The translations under genes and the position numbers were made by a program. 64,000 nucleotides of DNA from Microbacterium lacus (GTDB lineage: Bacteria > Actinomycetota > Actinomycetes > Actinomycetales > Microbacteriaceae), in the NCBI RefSeq assembly GCF_039531105.1, contig NZ_BAAAPK010000001.1:2294001-2358000 (forward strand), in the 5' to 3' direction. Positions 9,739 through 16,434 of this stretch are shown here, piece after piece. Below the pieces are notes generated by a model. The model saw only the letters and a program-made list of their open reading frames with translations, did not search any database and had not been told where the DNA came from. How positions within the stretch are numbered: the first letter of the stretch is position 1; each line of letters begins with the position of its first letter.

Positions 9739-11079
9739 ATGAGCAAACGGGCAGCCCTCTACGTGAGGCAATCGAAGTCTGACGGGACGGGCGACGGTCC
9801 CGAGCGGCAGATCGAGCGCACCCGCAGTCTCGCAGAGCTCCGCGGCTGGACGGTCGCCGGTACATACCTGGATGACGGTGTGAGCGCATCGAAGAACCGA
9901 GGGGCAGGGACCGCGTGGGAACGGATGCTCTCGGATGCTGACGCCGGCCGGATCGACGTCGTTGTAGGTGTCGACCTTGACCGTCTGCTGCGATCGACCC
10001 GGGATCTGAACACCCTCATCGACCGCGGATTGCAGGTTGTCACGGTTGACGGCGAGATTGACCTGTCGACTGCTGACGGTGAGTTCCGGGCGACGATGCT
10101 TGCGGGCATCGCACGGTTCGAGGTTCGACGTAAGGGTGAGCGGCAGGCTCGAGCGAACGCGCAACGTGCTCTGAAGGGTGCTCCCCCGTCTGGTGTCCGG
10201 TTGACGGGTTACACGCAGGCTGGTGAGCTTCACGAACCGGAAGCGGCGATCGTGCGGGAACTGTTCACACGGTTCCGCAACGGCGAAACCCTGAAGGGTC
10301 TTGCGACCTGGCTGGAGGCGCAGGGCGTGCCGACGCGTCGTGGGGGCCGATGGAACGCGTCAACAATCCGCACCCTTCTCATGAACCCACGCTATGCCGG
10401 TAGGTCTGTTCACCGCGGGCAGGTAGTCGGTGACGCGCGTTGGGAAGCAATCGTCTCCGCTGATCTGTTCGACGTCGTGCAGGCCATGATCACCGACCCG
10501 CGGCGGGTGACGAACCGTGAGGGGACAGCACGTAAGCACCTCGGCGCTGGCCTGTTCATCTGTGGTGTCTGCGACAACCCCGTCCGCACCAATGGGCTCC
10601 GGTACTGGTGCCCCGGCCATGTCACCCGCGGCATGGCACCCGTTGACGAATTGGTGGCTGGTGTTGTGCGGGCGCGACTGAGCCGTGGGGATCTTGACGC
10701 GCTACTGGTCGCACCGAACACGGAGCGACTCAAGAGTCTGCGGGATAAGTCGTCTGCGCTGCGGGCGCGCTTGGATCGGATCGCCGCTGACTATGACGCT
10801 GAACTGATCGACGGTAGACGGTATGCGGAAGCCTCTGGGAAGGTGCGTGCGGAGCTCGAATCTGTTGAGCAGGAACGGGCAAGCCTGGCGACGGGTGAAG
10901 CCGTGGCGGGGATTCTGACGGCGGCTAAGCCTGCGGATGCATTCGAAGCGTCGTCCATCGCGATCCGGCGAAACGTGATCGCCGCTCTGATGCGGGTTCG
11001 ACTGCTACATGTGAAGCAGGGCCGGCGCGGGTTCAACCCGTCGAGCGTAGAGATTCAGTGGCTCTCAGAGGCCACCTAA
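9739..11079 (+). CDS. Large serine recombinase (integrase)
   Basis: A 446-residue site-specific recombinase that would integrate the element at ychF. The resolvase-type catalytic domain starts ALYVRQSKSD, with S12 as nucleophile, followed by VGVDLDRLLRSTRDL and GEFRATMLAGIARFE. The recombinase domain spans about residues 150-255 (PPSGVRLTGYTQAG to the NPRYAG region). A zinc ribbon follows (C275, C278, C291, H294), then a helical segment of about 60 residues (330-390) suited to the coiled coil of large serine integrases. The gene begins 24 bases from the attL core, the expected integrase-next-to-attP position. No separate directionality factor was recognised. Confidence 0.95.
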   Translation: MSKRAALYVRQSKSDGTGDGPERQIERTRSLAELRGWTVAGTYLDDGVSASKNRGAGTAWERMLSDADAGRIDVVVGVDLDRLLRSTRDLNTLIDRGLQVVTVDGEIDLSTADGEFRATMLAGIARFEVRRKGERQARANAQRALKGAPPSGVRLTGYTQAGELHEPEAAIVRELFTRFRNGETLKGLATWLEAQGVPTRRGGRWNASTIRTLLMNPRYAGRSVHRGQVVGDARWEAIVSADLFDVVQAMITDPRRVTNREGTARKHLGAGLFICGVCDNPVRTNGLRYWCPGHVTRGMAPVDELVAGVVRARLSRGDLDALLVAPNTERLKSLRDKSSALRARLDRIAADYDAELIDGRRYAEASGKVRAELESVEQERASLATGEAVAGILTAAKPADAFEASSIAIRRNVIAALMRVRLLHVKQGRRGFNPSSVEIQWLSEAT

Positions 11080-11112
11080 AAGACCTTCCCGGCACAAGCT
11101 GGGCAGAAAGAA

Positions 11113-11145
11113 GCCCCCGCGTGAGATTGGCGTCTGAACGGGGGC
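11113..11145 (+). terminator. Hairpin after integrase gene
   Basis: GCCCCCG pairs with CGGGGGC (7 bp) around a 19-base loop, 33 bases after the integrase stop. There is no T-run, as is common in GC-rich actinobacteria. Confidence 0.45.
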
Positions 11146-11170
11146 AACAAACACCGAAAGGAAACAAACG

Positions 11171-11596
11171 ATGTCTGACAACCAGATTACTCTCCCCGCC
11201 GTCACCGCGTATGAGGCGGGCGTCCGGTTCTGGGACACCCGATACGACGAATCCCCGTCCTGGTCCGAGGTACGACTGAACGACGGCGTCATGGTGTCCT
11301 TCAAGGGACAGCCATGGAAGCCGATCGAGGACTGTGAGCCGGACGAACGTGCGGTCGTGATTGCGGTGGACGCGCTATACAACAGCATGCCACTCCTGGA
11401 CGGACTGCCTGAAGCGATATCGGGCTGGACCGACGAGGAGGTCAGTGAGCGGTTGCACGTTCCCGTCGCTAACGTTCCCTGGATGCGCGAATCCCGAGGC
11501 CGCTTCTGGTCCGTTCAAAGCGCGTTTGCACTCCAGGCGGAACTTGGACTGACGAGCGGAGACTTCTTTGCCCGCGTTTATCCGACTGGCTCATAG
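11171..11596 (+). CDS. Hypothetical element protein, 141 residues
   Basis: An acidic protein (MSDNQITLPAVTAYEAG at the start) with several Trp residues and no recognised motif. The C-terminal half (SGWTDEEVSERLHVPVANV) could hold a small helix-turn-helix-like unit: TDEEVSERLHVP resembles the first helices of a DNA-binding fold, but this is weak. The ATG has AAAGGA upstream. It is the first gene after the integrase, a position often held by regulators or directionality factors; no such role is shown here. Confidence 0.7.
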   Translation: MSDNQITLPAVTAYEAGVRFWDTRYDESPSWSEVRLNDGVMVSFKGQPWKPIEDCEPDERAVVIAVDALYNSMPLLDGLPEAISGWTDEEVSERLHVPVANVPWMRESRGRFWSVQSAFALQAELGLTSGDFFARVYPTGS

Positions 11597-11614
11597 TCCG
11601 GCCGTTTCCGTCTC

Positions 11615-11647
11615 GGGGGTGTCGGCAACGCGGATGTCGGCACCCCC
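11615..11647 (+). terminator. Possible hairpin between small genes
   Basis: GGGGGTG pairs with CACCCCC (7 bp) across 19 bases, 19 bases past the preceding stop and before AGGAG of the next gene. It may be a terminator or a leader structure. Confidence 0.35.
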
Positions 11648-11674
11648 TGAAACACTCACGACTTAGGAGACACG

Positions 11675-12166
11675 ATGAGCCGCAAGAAGACGAACACCTA
11701 CACGACCCGCCGTGTGGGCCCGTGGTCAAACACAGCACGCGGCGATTCCATCTACATATCCGTCTACTGCCGCGGGACGGCAACTCACTCGCACGACAAG
11801 TGGCGTATCGGTTCGATCACCGCCCAGGTCCGTAATGGAGAGATCTTCTGGGCCGACTCCACAGCCGGGTACGCCGATCACAGTCAGGACGTGCTGCACC
11901 GGATATCTCCTGGTATCGGTCAGTATCTCGTCGGAAACGAATGGGTTCCCATCGACCGCGTGTCTGACCAAGACATTTACACCCGCGACGACCTCCGCAT
12001 CAGATGGCGTCTCCGGTGCCCCGTATGCGGCTTCTCTCGCGAGATCGCGCAGCCACGGCGTATTTACCCGATTCTCGCGACGCTTGCCACTCTGCGCGAG
12101 GCGGACAACATTCTTGAGATTCCTGTTCGGGAGTTTGCTCGGCGTGTCGAGCGGCTAAACGAATGA
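11675..12166 (+). CDS. Hypothetical element protein with single CxxC, 163 residues
   Basis: A basic N-terminus (MSRKKTNTYTTRR), then a beta-rich-looking middle with many aromatic residues, then CPVCGF (C115, C118) near the C-terminus. Only one CxxC pair is present, so a zinc knuckle would need another ligand or dimerisation. The end is helical and basic (REFARRVERLNE). AGGAG precedes the ATG. The family was not recognised. The next promoter-like sequence (TATAGT, 12173) begins just after its stop. Confidence 0.7.
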   Translation: MSRKKTNTYTTRRVGPWSNTARGDSIYISVYCRGTATHSHDKWRIGSITAQVRNGEIFWADSTAGYADHSQDVLHRISPGIGQYLVGNEWVPIDRVSDQDIYTRDDLRIRWRLRCPVCGFSREIAQPRRIYPILATLATLREADNILEIPVREFARRVERLNE

Positions 12167-12172
12167 AGGTGC

Positions 12173-12270
12173 TATAGTTAGCATTCACGGCGTTGGGTGG
12201 CAGTTTGGCCACTCCCCGGTTGCTCCAGCCTCCAAGCAGAGGAAGTTTCTCCCTGCCTGGAGGCTTCCCT
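12173..12270 (+). promoter_or_regulatory. Promoter and structured leader with masked Shine-Dalgarno
   Basis: TATAGT at 12173 is a good -10. The predicted leader holds two hairpins: GTGGC/GCCAC (12197-12212) and a long one at 12227-12265, whose arms AGCCTCCA and TGGAGGCT pair perfectly and continue with GCAG/CTGC after a mismatch. The GGAGG (12259-12263) that would serve ATG 12271 lies in the right arm, so folding would hide it. Confidence 0.5.
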
Positions 12271-12474
12271 ATGTCATGGACGACTGAACGCGCCCGTGTC
12301 GCATCCCTTTCCCGTTCACGATCCGCCGACGATCCCGACCTGATCGCTGCACGCCGCGATCTCCGCGCGGCACGTATCGAGGATTACATTCAGCGCGTCG
12401 TCGCGACGGCACCGCCGCTTACAGCGGACCAGCGCTCACGCCTGGCCGCGCTGCTTGTCGGTGATGCCGCTTGA
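12271..12474 (+). CDS. Small Arg-rich hypothetical protein, 67 residues
   Basis: It starts MSWTTERARVASLSRSRSAD and is strongly basic in the first half, with a helical middle (RRDLRAARIEDYIQRVV) and a short acidic end. The ATG at 12271 is chosen because it follows GGAGG by 7 bases; an in-frame ATG 78 bases upstream lies within the leader hairpins. It is the first gene of a tightly packed run including the DUF3631 ATPase, with its stop overlapping the next start. It may be a DNA-binding or replication accessory protein; this is inference from position and charge only. Confidence 0.65.
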   Translation: MSWTTERARVASLSRSRSADDPDLIAARRDLRAARIEDYIQRVVATAPPLTADQRSRLAALLVGDAA

Positions 12475-12848
12475 ATGACGAAACCCGCCTCATGGGCGGG
12501 CTCGAGGATAACGCTGGCCGGCGGGTTCCTGGGTCCGAGTCTACCGTTTCCCCCCTTGTCCGTGGGGTGATCGAACGCACACTCCAGCCGCACGACCTGC
12601 CCCCGGCATTGCATGCTCTCTGGCGCGACGGTTTCCACGCAGGCGCAGAGAAGGTTCGTTCTCGTCTCCTTCAGGCCGAGGCTGACGCTGCCCGGTACTA
12701 CTACGAGGCGTACAACTCGGACGAAGCGAAGGCACGTCACCGGCAGATGCTCGCCGAGTTCCAGGTGGCACTCAACCGGAAGTCGACTGCTGAGCGTTGG
12801 GCAGAGCTCGACCGGATCGCCGCGAGCCGATCGGCGGTGACACGATGA
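12471..12848 (+). CDS. Hypothetical element protein, 125 residues
   Basis: An unrecognised, mostly helical protein with a C-terminal half rich in Arg, Ala and Glu (LLQAEADAARYYYEAYNSD, then RHRQMLAEF). The start is uncertain: TTG at 12471 overlaps the upstream stop (TTGA), allowing translational coupling, while ATG at 12492 (MGGLEDN) is a shorter alternative. Its own stop overlaps the DUF3631 start (ATGA at 12845). The tight coupling suggests a partner of the ATPase. Confidence 0.6.
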   Translation: MNDETRLMGGLEDNAGRRVPGSESTVSPLVRGVIERTLQPHDLPPALHALWRDGFHAGAEKVRSRLLQAEADAARYYYEAYNSDEAKARHRQMLAEFQVALNRKSTAERWAELDRIAASRSAVTR

Positions 12849-14014
12849 CGAACGCGGTTACCGAAGTTACCGAGGTTACCGATGCCCAGGGGTATGGGGG
12901 CGTGCTTGACCGCATGCGGTCGTTCCTCGAGCGCTTCATCGCTTACCCCAGCGACGACGCCTCAGTGGCGCACACGCTGTGGATCGCTCACTGCCATGCG
13001 GTAGACGTGTTCGAGAACACACCGCGGATCGCGTTTCTCAGCCCGGAACCCGGATCGGGTAAGTCGCGTGCGCTCGAACTGACAGAGGCACTTGTTCCCC
13101 GTCCAGTTCTGAGCGTGAACGCTTCTACTGCGTACATATTCCGAAAGATCAGCGATGACGCCGGCCTGCCGACGCTGCTTCTAGACGAAGTGGATTCCAT
13201 ATTCACTGGCGGCAAGTCCGACATGAACGAAGACCTCCGTGGACTCCTCAACAGCGGCTATCGGCGTGGGGCTGTGGCGGGGCGTGCCGCTGCCCGAGGT
13301 AGAGAGATAGTCACCGAGGAGTGGCCGTCGTTCTGCCCTGTCGCCCTCGCGGGCCTGAATCAGCTTCCCGACACCCTCATGACGAGATCCGTTGTGATCG
13401 CCATGAAGCGCCGCCGGCACGACCAGCGAGTGGAACCATATCGGCGACGGGTGAACGGTGCGGAAGCACTCGATCACTATGAATCTGTCTCGGACTTCAT
13501 GACGCGTTCGGTTGCTCTCATCGAGGGTGCGTGGCCTGAACTCCCCGAGTCGATCCAGGACCGTGACGCTGACGTATGGGAACCCCTTCTCGCTGTAGCG
13601 GACGCGGCGGGTAGTCACTGGCCAACTACTGCCCGCGGGGCTGCGGTGCGACTGGTGGCGGCGGCGAAGGATAAGCCCGCGACGCTCGGCATCCGGTTGC
13701 TTGCGGACATCCGTACCGCTTTGGGGGATGAGGAACGCATCTCGACGGTGGAACTGCTGGACCGACTTGTGTCTATGGACACCGCCCCCTGGTCGAACCT
13801 CAAGGGTGAACCCATCGACGCTCGATTCCTGGCTAGGAACTTGACCCGCTACGAGATCGAGACGAACAACACGATCAAGATTCAGGGTCGCCCGGTCAAG
13901 GGATATATGCGCTGGCATTTCGCCGACGCCTGGGATCGATACCTGCCCTCCCCCGCACCCCCAGAAGTCGGTAACTCCGGTAACTCCGGTAACTCCGAGG
14001 AGGTGACGTGGTGA
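12845..14014 (+). CDS. DUF3631 P-loop ATPase (replication-type)
   Basis: A 389-residue protein. Walker A is EPGSGKSRAL (about residue 67) and Walker B is LLLDEVDSIF (about residue 110), followed by an Arg-rich segment and a sensor-like region (CPVALAGLNQLPDTLMTRS). The C-terminal half matches the DUF3631 architecture (DIRTALGDEERISTVELL, then WSNLKGEPIDARFLARNL). Such proteins occur with primases on actinobacterial mobile DNA and are presumed helicase-like; no primase domain is attached here. Its first codons encode VTEVTEVT and its last GNSGNSGNS, both from 9-bp DNA repeats. ATGA and GTGA overlaps link it to its neighbours. Confidence 0.8.
   Translation: MTNAVTEVTEVTDAQGYGGVLDRMRSFLERFIAYPSDDASVAHTLWIAHCHAVDVFENTPRIAFLSPEPGSGKSRALELTEALVPRPVLSVNASTAYIFRKISDDAGLPTLLLDEVDSIFTGGKSDMNEDLRGLLNSGYRRGAVAGRAAARGREIVTEEWPSFCPVALAGLNQLPDTLMTRSVVIAMKRRRHDQRVEPYRRRVNGAEALDHYESVSDFMTRSVALIEGAWPELPESIQDRDADVWEPLLAVADAAGSHWPTTARGAAVRLVAAAKDKPATLGIRLLADIRTALGDEERISTVELLDRLVSMDTAPWSNLKGEPIDARFLARNLTRYEIETNNTIKIQGRPVKGYMRWHFADAWDRYLPSPAPPEVGNSGNSGNSEEVTW
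12856..12882 (+). repeat. Iteron-like array A (three 9-bp repeats)
   Basis: GTTACCGA occurs at 12857, 12866 and 12875 with exact 9-bp spacing, inside the 5' end of the ATPase gene. The same core recurs inverted at 13969-13995. The period equals three codons, so the protein reads VTEVTEVT. Confidence 0.7.
13969..13995 (-). repeat. Iteron-like array B (three 9-bp repeats, inverted)
   Basis: CGGTAACTC occurs at 13969, 13978 and 13987, exactly 9 bp apart. Its complement GAGTTACCG shares GTTACCG with array A, so the two arrays face each other across the ATPase gene, 1.1 kb apart. It encodes the C-terminal GNSGNSGNS. Confidence 0.7.
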
Positions 14015-14187
14015 GCGCGTACCGCGTCTGGCTCGAGAACTGCAAGAGCTGCAACCCCTGGACTCGCGTCGTCAACCACCCCACGACTAACGAGCCGATC
14101 GTTCAAGCGCTACACGAACCGGGATGCCACGCGTTCCCCCCATTGCAGCGCGTCGACGGGCAGGAGGTGACCCGTGGCCGCAGGTGA
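14011..14187 (+). CDS. Small CxxC protein, 58 residues
   Basis: It starts at GTG 14011, overlapping the ATPase stop (GTGA), and ends at 14187 inside the next gene. The sequence has ENCKSCNPW near the N-terminus and a later EPGCHAF, giving three Cys and several His that could bind zinc. It is compact and probably translated by coupling. No family was recognised. The overlap of 14 bp with the WhiB-like gene is typical of densely packed phage-like DNA. Confidence 0.6.
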   Translation: MSAYRVWLENCKSCNPWTRVVNHPTTNEPIVQALHEPGCHAFPPLQRVDGQEVTRGRR

Positions 14188-14419
14188 CACCGAATACGCC
14201 GCACTCCTCCAGCAGATGGACGACAACACCCCCAACTGCGAAGACGACCCGCGGTTCATCCAGGACGAACTCACCCCGCGCGACGTGTTCGAGATGCGCG
14301 GCATGTGCAGGACGTGTCCCCTGATTGCCGCTTGCGAAGCGTATTCAGCGGCAGGCAAACCCAAAGGCGGCTTCTGGGCCGGCCGGCACTACGGAGCAAC
14401 CCGAAAGGACAAGAGATGA
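14174..14419 (+). CDS. WhiB-like [4Fe-4S] protein
   Basis: An 81-residue member of the actinobacterial Wbl family of iron-sulfur transcription regulators. Four Cys are in the family pattern: C22, C45, C48 and C54 (C-x22-C-x2-C-x5-C, in NCEDDPRF and GMCRTCPLIAAC). The turn motif is GGFWAG, close to the canonical G-V/I-W-G-G, followed by a short basic tail (RHYGATRKDKR). Wbl proteins bind sigma factor region 4 and redirect promoters; phage-borne copies can dominate host Wbls. It starts at GTG 14174 after CAGGAGG, and its stop overlaps the next gene. Confidence 0.88.
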   Translation: MAAGDTEYAALLQQMDDNTPNCEDDPRFIQDELTPRDVFEMRGMCRTCPLIAACEAYSAAGKPKGGFWAGRHYGATRKDKR

Positions 14420-14613
14420 GCACCCCAACCCACGAAAGCGCATACGACCGCGTATGGAGAGCCATCAACCAATGCCCCACCTGCCAACAACTCACAGAAA
14501 ACGAAAGACGAGAACAAAGCCGCCAAGCACTCCGCGACGTCAAGCGAACCCAAGCCCGAAAACTACAGCCGTTCCCAGACACCCTCTGGACCGACGGACG
14601 CCCCTACTCCTAA
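14416..14613 (+). CDS. Small CxxC protein, 65 residues
   Basis: It starts at ATG 14416, overlapping the WhiB-like stop (ATGA). The sequence contains AINQCPTCQQL and then a strongly basic helical segment (ERREQSRQALRDVKRTQARK). A single CxxC pair plus a basic helix suggests a small nucleic-acid-binding protein, without family assignment. Codon use turns A/C-rich from here to about 15450, unlike the genes on either side. Confidence 0.6.
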   Translation: MSTPTHESAYDRVWRAINQCPTCQQLTENERREQSRQALRDVKRTQARKLQPFPDTLWTDGRPYS

Positions 14614-14634
14614 ACCTCGAACGGAAGAAAAACC

Positions 14635-15297
14635 ATGGCAGCACGCAACGCAACCCACGAAACCATCGCCATCCACAGCCAGCGCTCAGCACTCAGCACC
14701 GACCCCGGCGCATTCCACCCCGACGCCCGCCCGCCCGCAACACACACCACCCCGGCGCTCAAGAAACTGTTCGCCGAACTCGATCGCAACAACACGATCA
14801 TCGGGACAGCCGAACAGGAACTCCTGACGATCGAAGCGAACTGGATCGAACTGGAAGCTGAAGCCACCCGCAGCGACGCCCGCGACGCAGCCAACGCAAA
14901 CCGCAACGGCACACCCTTCACACCGAAAGCAGTCAAGGAACTCCGAGGCCAGCGACAGAACCTCATCGACACCATCGCCGCAAGCAACGGCGCACGAAAG
15001 CTCATCGAAGCCGACCTTGCCGCAGAACGCGAACGCATCCAGAACACCGGGAACGCCGAAGCCGCCGAGCAGAAGCAACGGGAGAAGGTACGCGCAGAGA
15101 TCACACGACTGCACGACCAGATCAACCAGCTCGGCGAAGCAATCGCATGGACGAACTGGGTATTCGACCACACACCCTGGGACACCACCATCCGATTCAA
15201 CGTCGCCCACGTGTGGCCCGAGATCTCCGTACGCGGCGTCACCGGAACCACCATCGCCAACCACACCGAAGTCCTCAACGGACTCGCCGACATCTGA
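14635..15297 (+). CDS. Coiled-coil hypothetical protein, 220 residues
   Basis: After a disordered N-terminus (about 45 residues, with a His/Pro-rich stretch) the protein is dominated by long helices rich in Ala, Glu, Arg and Gln, from about residue 45 to 175 (for example ADLAAERERIQNTGNAEAAE and REKVRAEITRLHDQINQLGE). The end is beta-like and aromatic (WTNWVFDHTPWDTTIRFNV). It could be a scaffolding or packaging accessory protein; nothing in the sequence proves this. A/C-rich codons distinguish it from the tape-measure region. Confidence 0.65.
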   Translation: MAARNATHETIAIHSQRSALSTDPGAFHPDARPPATHTTPALKKLFAELDRNNTIIGTAEQELLTIEANWIELEAEATRSDARDAANANRNGTPFTPKAVKELRGQRQNLIDTIAASNGARKLIEADLAAERERIQNTGNAEAAEQKQREKVRAEITRLHDQINQLGEAIAWTNWVFDHTPWDTTIRFNVAHVWPEISVRGVTGTTIANHTEVLNGLADI

Positions 15298-15309
15298 AAG
15301 GCCACGAAC

Positions 15310-15453
15310 ATGCAGAACCTCGACTATCGCCCCATCACGCAAGCAATCACGGACGAGAACGCCAAGCTCCTGACCGCTGACACCAGTCCAGACAACCCCT
15401 GGCGAACGCTGCTCGAACCACGAAGCACACAGAACAGCGAACCCGACGAATGA
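15310..15453 (+). CDS. Small hypothetical protein, 47 residues
   Basis: It starts MQNLDYRPITQAITDENAKL at ATG 15310 with GAAAGG upstream and ends at 15453, just before a strong hairpin. It is acidic and hydrophilic, with no motif recognised. It lies 12 bp after the coiled-coil gene and shares its A/C-rich codon use, so it looks like the last gene of that transcription unit. Confidence 0.5.
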   Translation: MQNLDYRPITQAITDENAKLLTADTSPDNPWRTLLEPRSTQNSEPDE

Positions 15454-15465
15454 GAGATTGCGCCC

Positions 15466-15498
15466 GTCCCCCCGTCGGCTCACACCGACGGGGGGGAC
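15466..15498 (+). terminator. Strong GC hairpin ending the first half of the element
   Basis: GTCCCCCCGTCGG pairs with CCGACGGGGGGGAC with one bulged base and a 6-base loop, 12 bases after a stop. No T-run follows. It separates the replication/regulation block from the tape-measure block. Confidence 0.6.
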
Positions 15499-15614
15499 CC
15501 CGCAACTACCCGCGGCCAGAGAGTCGCCGGAGAGGGCTTTCCGAGGTGCGACGGGTTCAAAGGTTTCGAATCGGGCCGTTTCTGACGGCTCATCGGTCAG
15601 AAAGTTGGTGATTT

Positions 15615-15968
15615 GTGCGCAGGCGTCAGGTTCCGCGGTTTGAGGTGATTCGCCGTGATGATCCGCGTGACTTTTTCGCATGGCGGTTGCCGGTGGGTGG
15701 CGGCGCGGACATGTTGAGCGATGCGGAGGTGGAGCGACTGAGGGCGTTGCCCGAGTCGGTGTTGCTGGATCTGCTGGAGCGGACGGAGAGGGCGGCGGTT
15801 GAGTTGCGGTCTTTGTCGGCTCAGTTGCGTTCGCGGTGGCGGACGGGGGTGGCGTGTCCGGTGTGTGGCGGGTTCGTGTGGGGCCGGTCGGACAAGAGGT
15901 ATTGCAGTGGTGCGTGTCGTCAAAGGGCACACGCAGAACGACGGAGGAGTGATCTGTATGGGTATTGA
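15615..15968 (+). CDS. Zinc-finger phage-type protein, 117 residues
   Basis: It starts at GTG 15615. The N-terminal part is basic (MRRRQVPRFEVIRRDDPRD) with an adjacent aromatic segment. The middle is helical and Arg/Glu-rich. The C-terminus has CPVCGGFVWGRSDKRYCSGAC, with C81, C84, C97 and C101 forming a likely treble-clef zinc finger, then a basic HAERRR tail. Similar Cys4 fingers occur in small actinophage proteins. It overlaps the next gene by 11 bp in another frame. Codon use here becomes G/T-rich compared with the preceding block. Confidence 0.65.
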   Translation: MRRRQVPRFEVIRRDDPRDFFAWRLPVGGGADMLSDAEVERLRALPESVLLDLLERTERAAVELRSLSAQLRSRWRTGVACPVCGGFVWGRSDKRYCSGACRQRAHAERRRSDLYGY

Positions 15969-16434
15969 GAGTGTGTTGTCGGCGTTGCGTCCGGAGCCCG
16001 TTGTGGAGCTTTCCACACCTGAGCCGGTGCGTAGTCGGCTGACCGATCTGATCGAGCGGGCGCGGAATAGGCCGCTGTTCACGATGCCGGTTGAGTTGGC
16101 TGTTGGTGACGTGCTGGTGGAGATCGTCTTCAGTCAGGTGCGTCCTGCGGGGCCGTGGATGCTGCTGAAGGACAGCCACCCGCCTCGGCCCGGGGTGGCT
16201 CAGGACCGCGGCGTCGGTTACGACGTTGAAGCGGTGACGGGACTGTACCCAGAGGGCTCGCTGACGGTCGACGGCGATGCGGTGACCGCTGAGGCGTGGT
16301 CGGAGTTGTGGGGGCTTCTGGATGCCGCCACGCGTTCTGATCTGGCCGCTGCGGCGTGGGCCGTGAACGAGGGTATGCCGGCCGAGCAGTTGCGTGCGCT
16401 GGTGGCGAAGGAAAAGGAGAAGCGCAATGCCTGA
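15958..16434 (+). CDS. Acidic helical protein directly before tape measure
   Basis: A 158-residue protein starting MGIESVLSALRPEPVVELS at ATG 15958, with GGAGGAG upstream. The N-terminal part is mixed; the C-terminal 60 residues are helical (AEAWSELWGLLDAATRSDLAA, ending AKEKEKRNA). In tailed phages the slot immediately before the tape measure usually holds tail-assembly chaperones. Position and helical acidic character fit that role, but no homology or programmed frameshift site was recognised. Its stop overlaps the tape-measure start region by 8 bp. Confidence 0.6.
   Translation: MGIESVLSALRPEPVVELSTPEPVRSRLTDLIERARNRPLFTMPVELAVGDVLVEIVFSQVRPAGPWMLLKDSHPPRPGVAQDRGVGYDVEAVTGLYPEGSLTVDGDAVTAEAWSELWGLLDAATRSDLAAAAWAVNEGMPAEQLRALVAKEKEKRNA

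Noticed and set aside
12856..13997. CRISPR or microsatellite reading of the 9-bp repeats
   Set aside because: Units are contiguous, 9 bp, without spacers, only three per set, and the two sets are inverted copies around one gene; iteron-like sites fit better.
15615..16434. Lambda-type programmed frameshift joining the two genes before the tape measure
   Set aside because: The first gene ends in a zinc finger, the overlap has no good slippery heptamer, and the second has its own strong ribosome-binding site.
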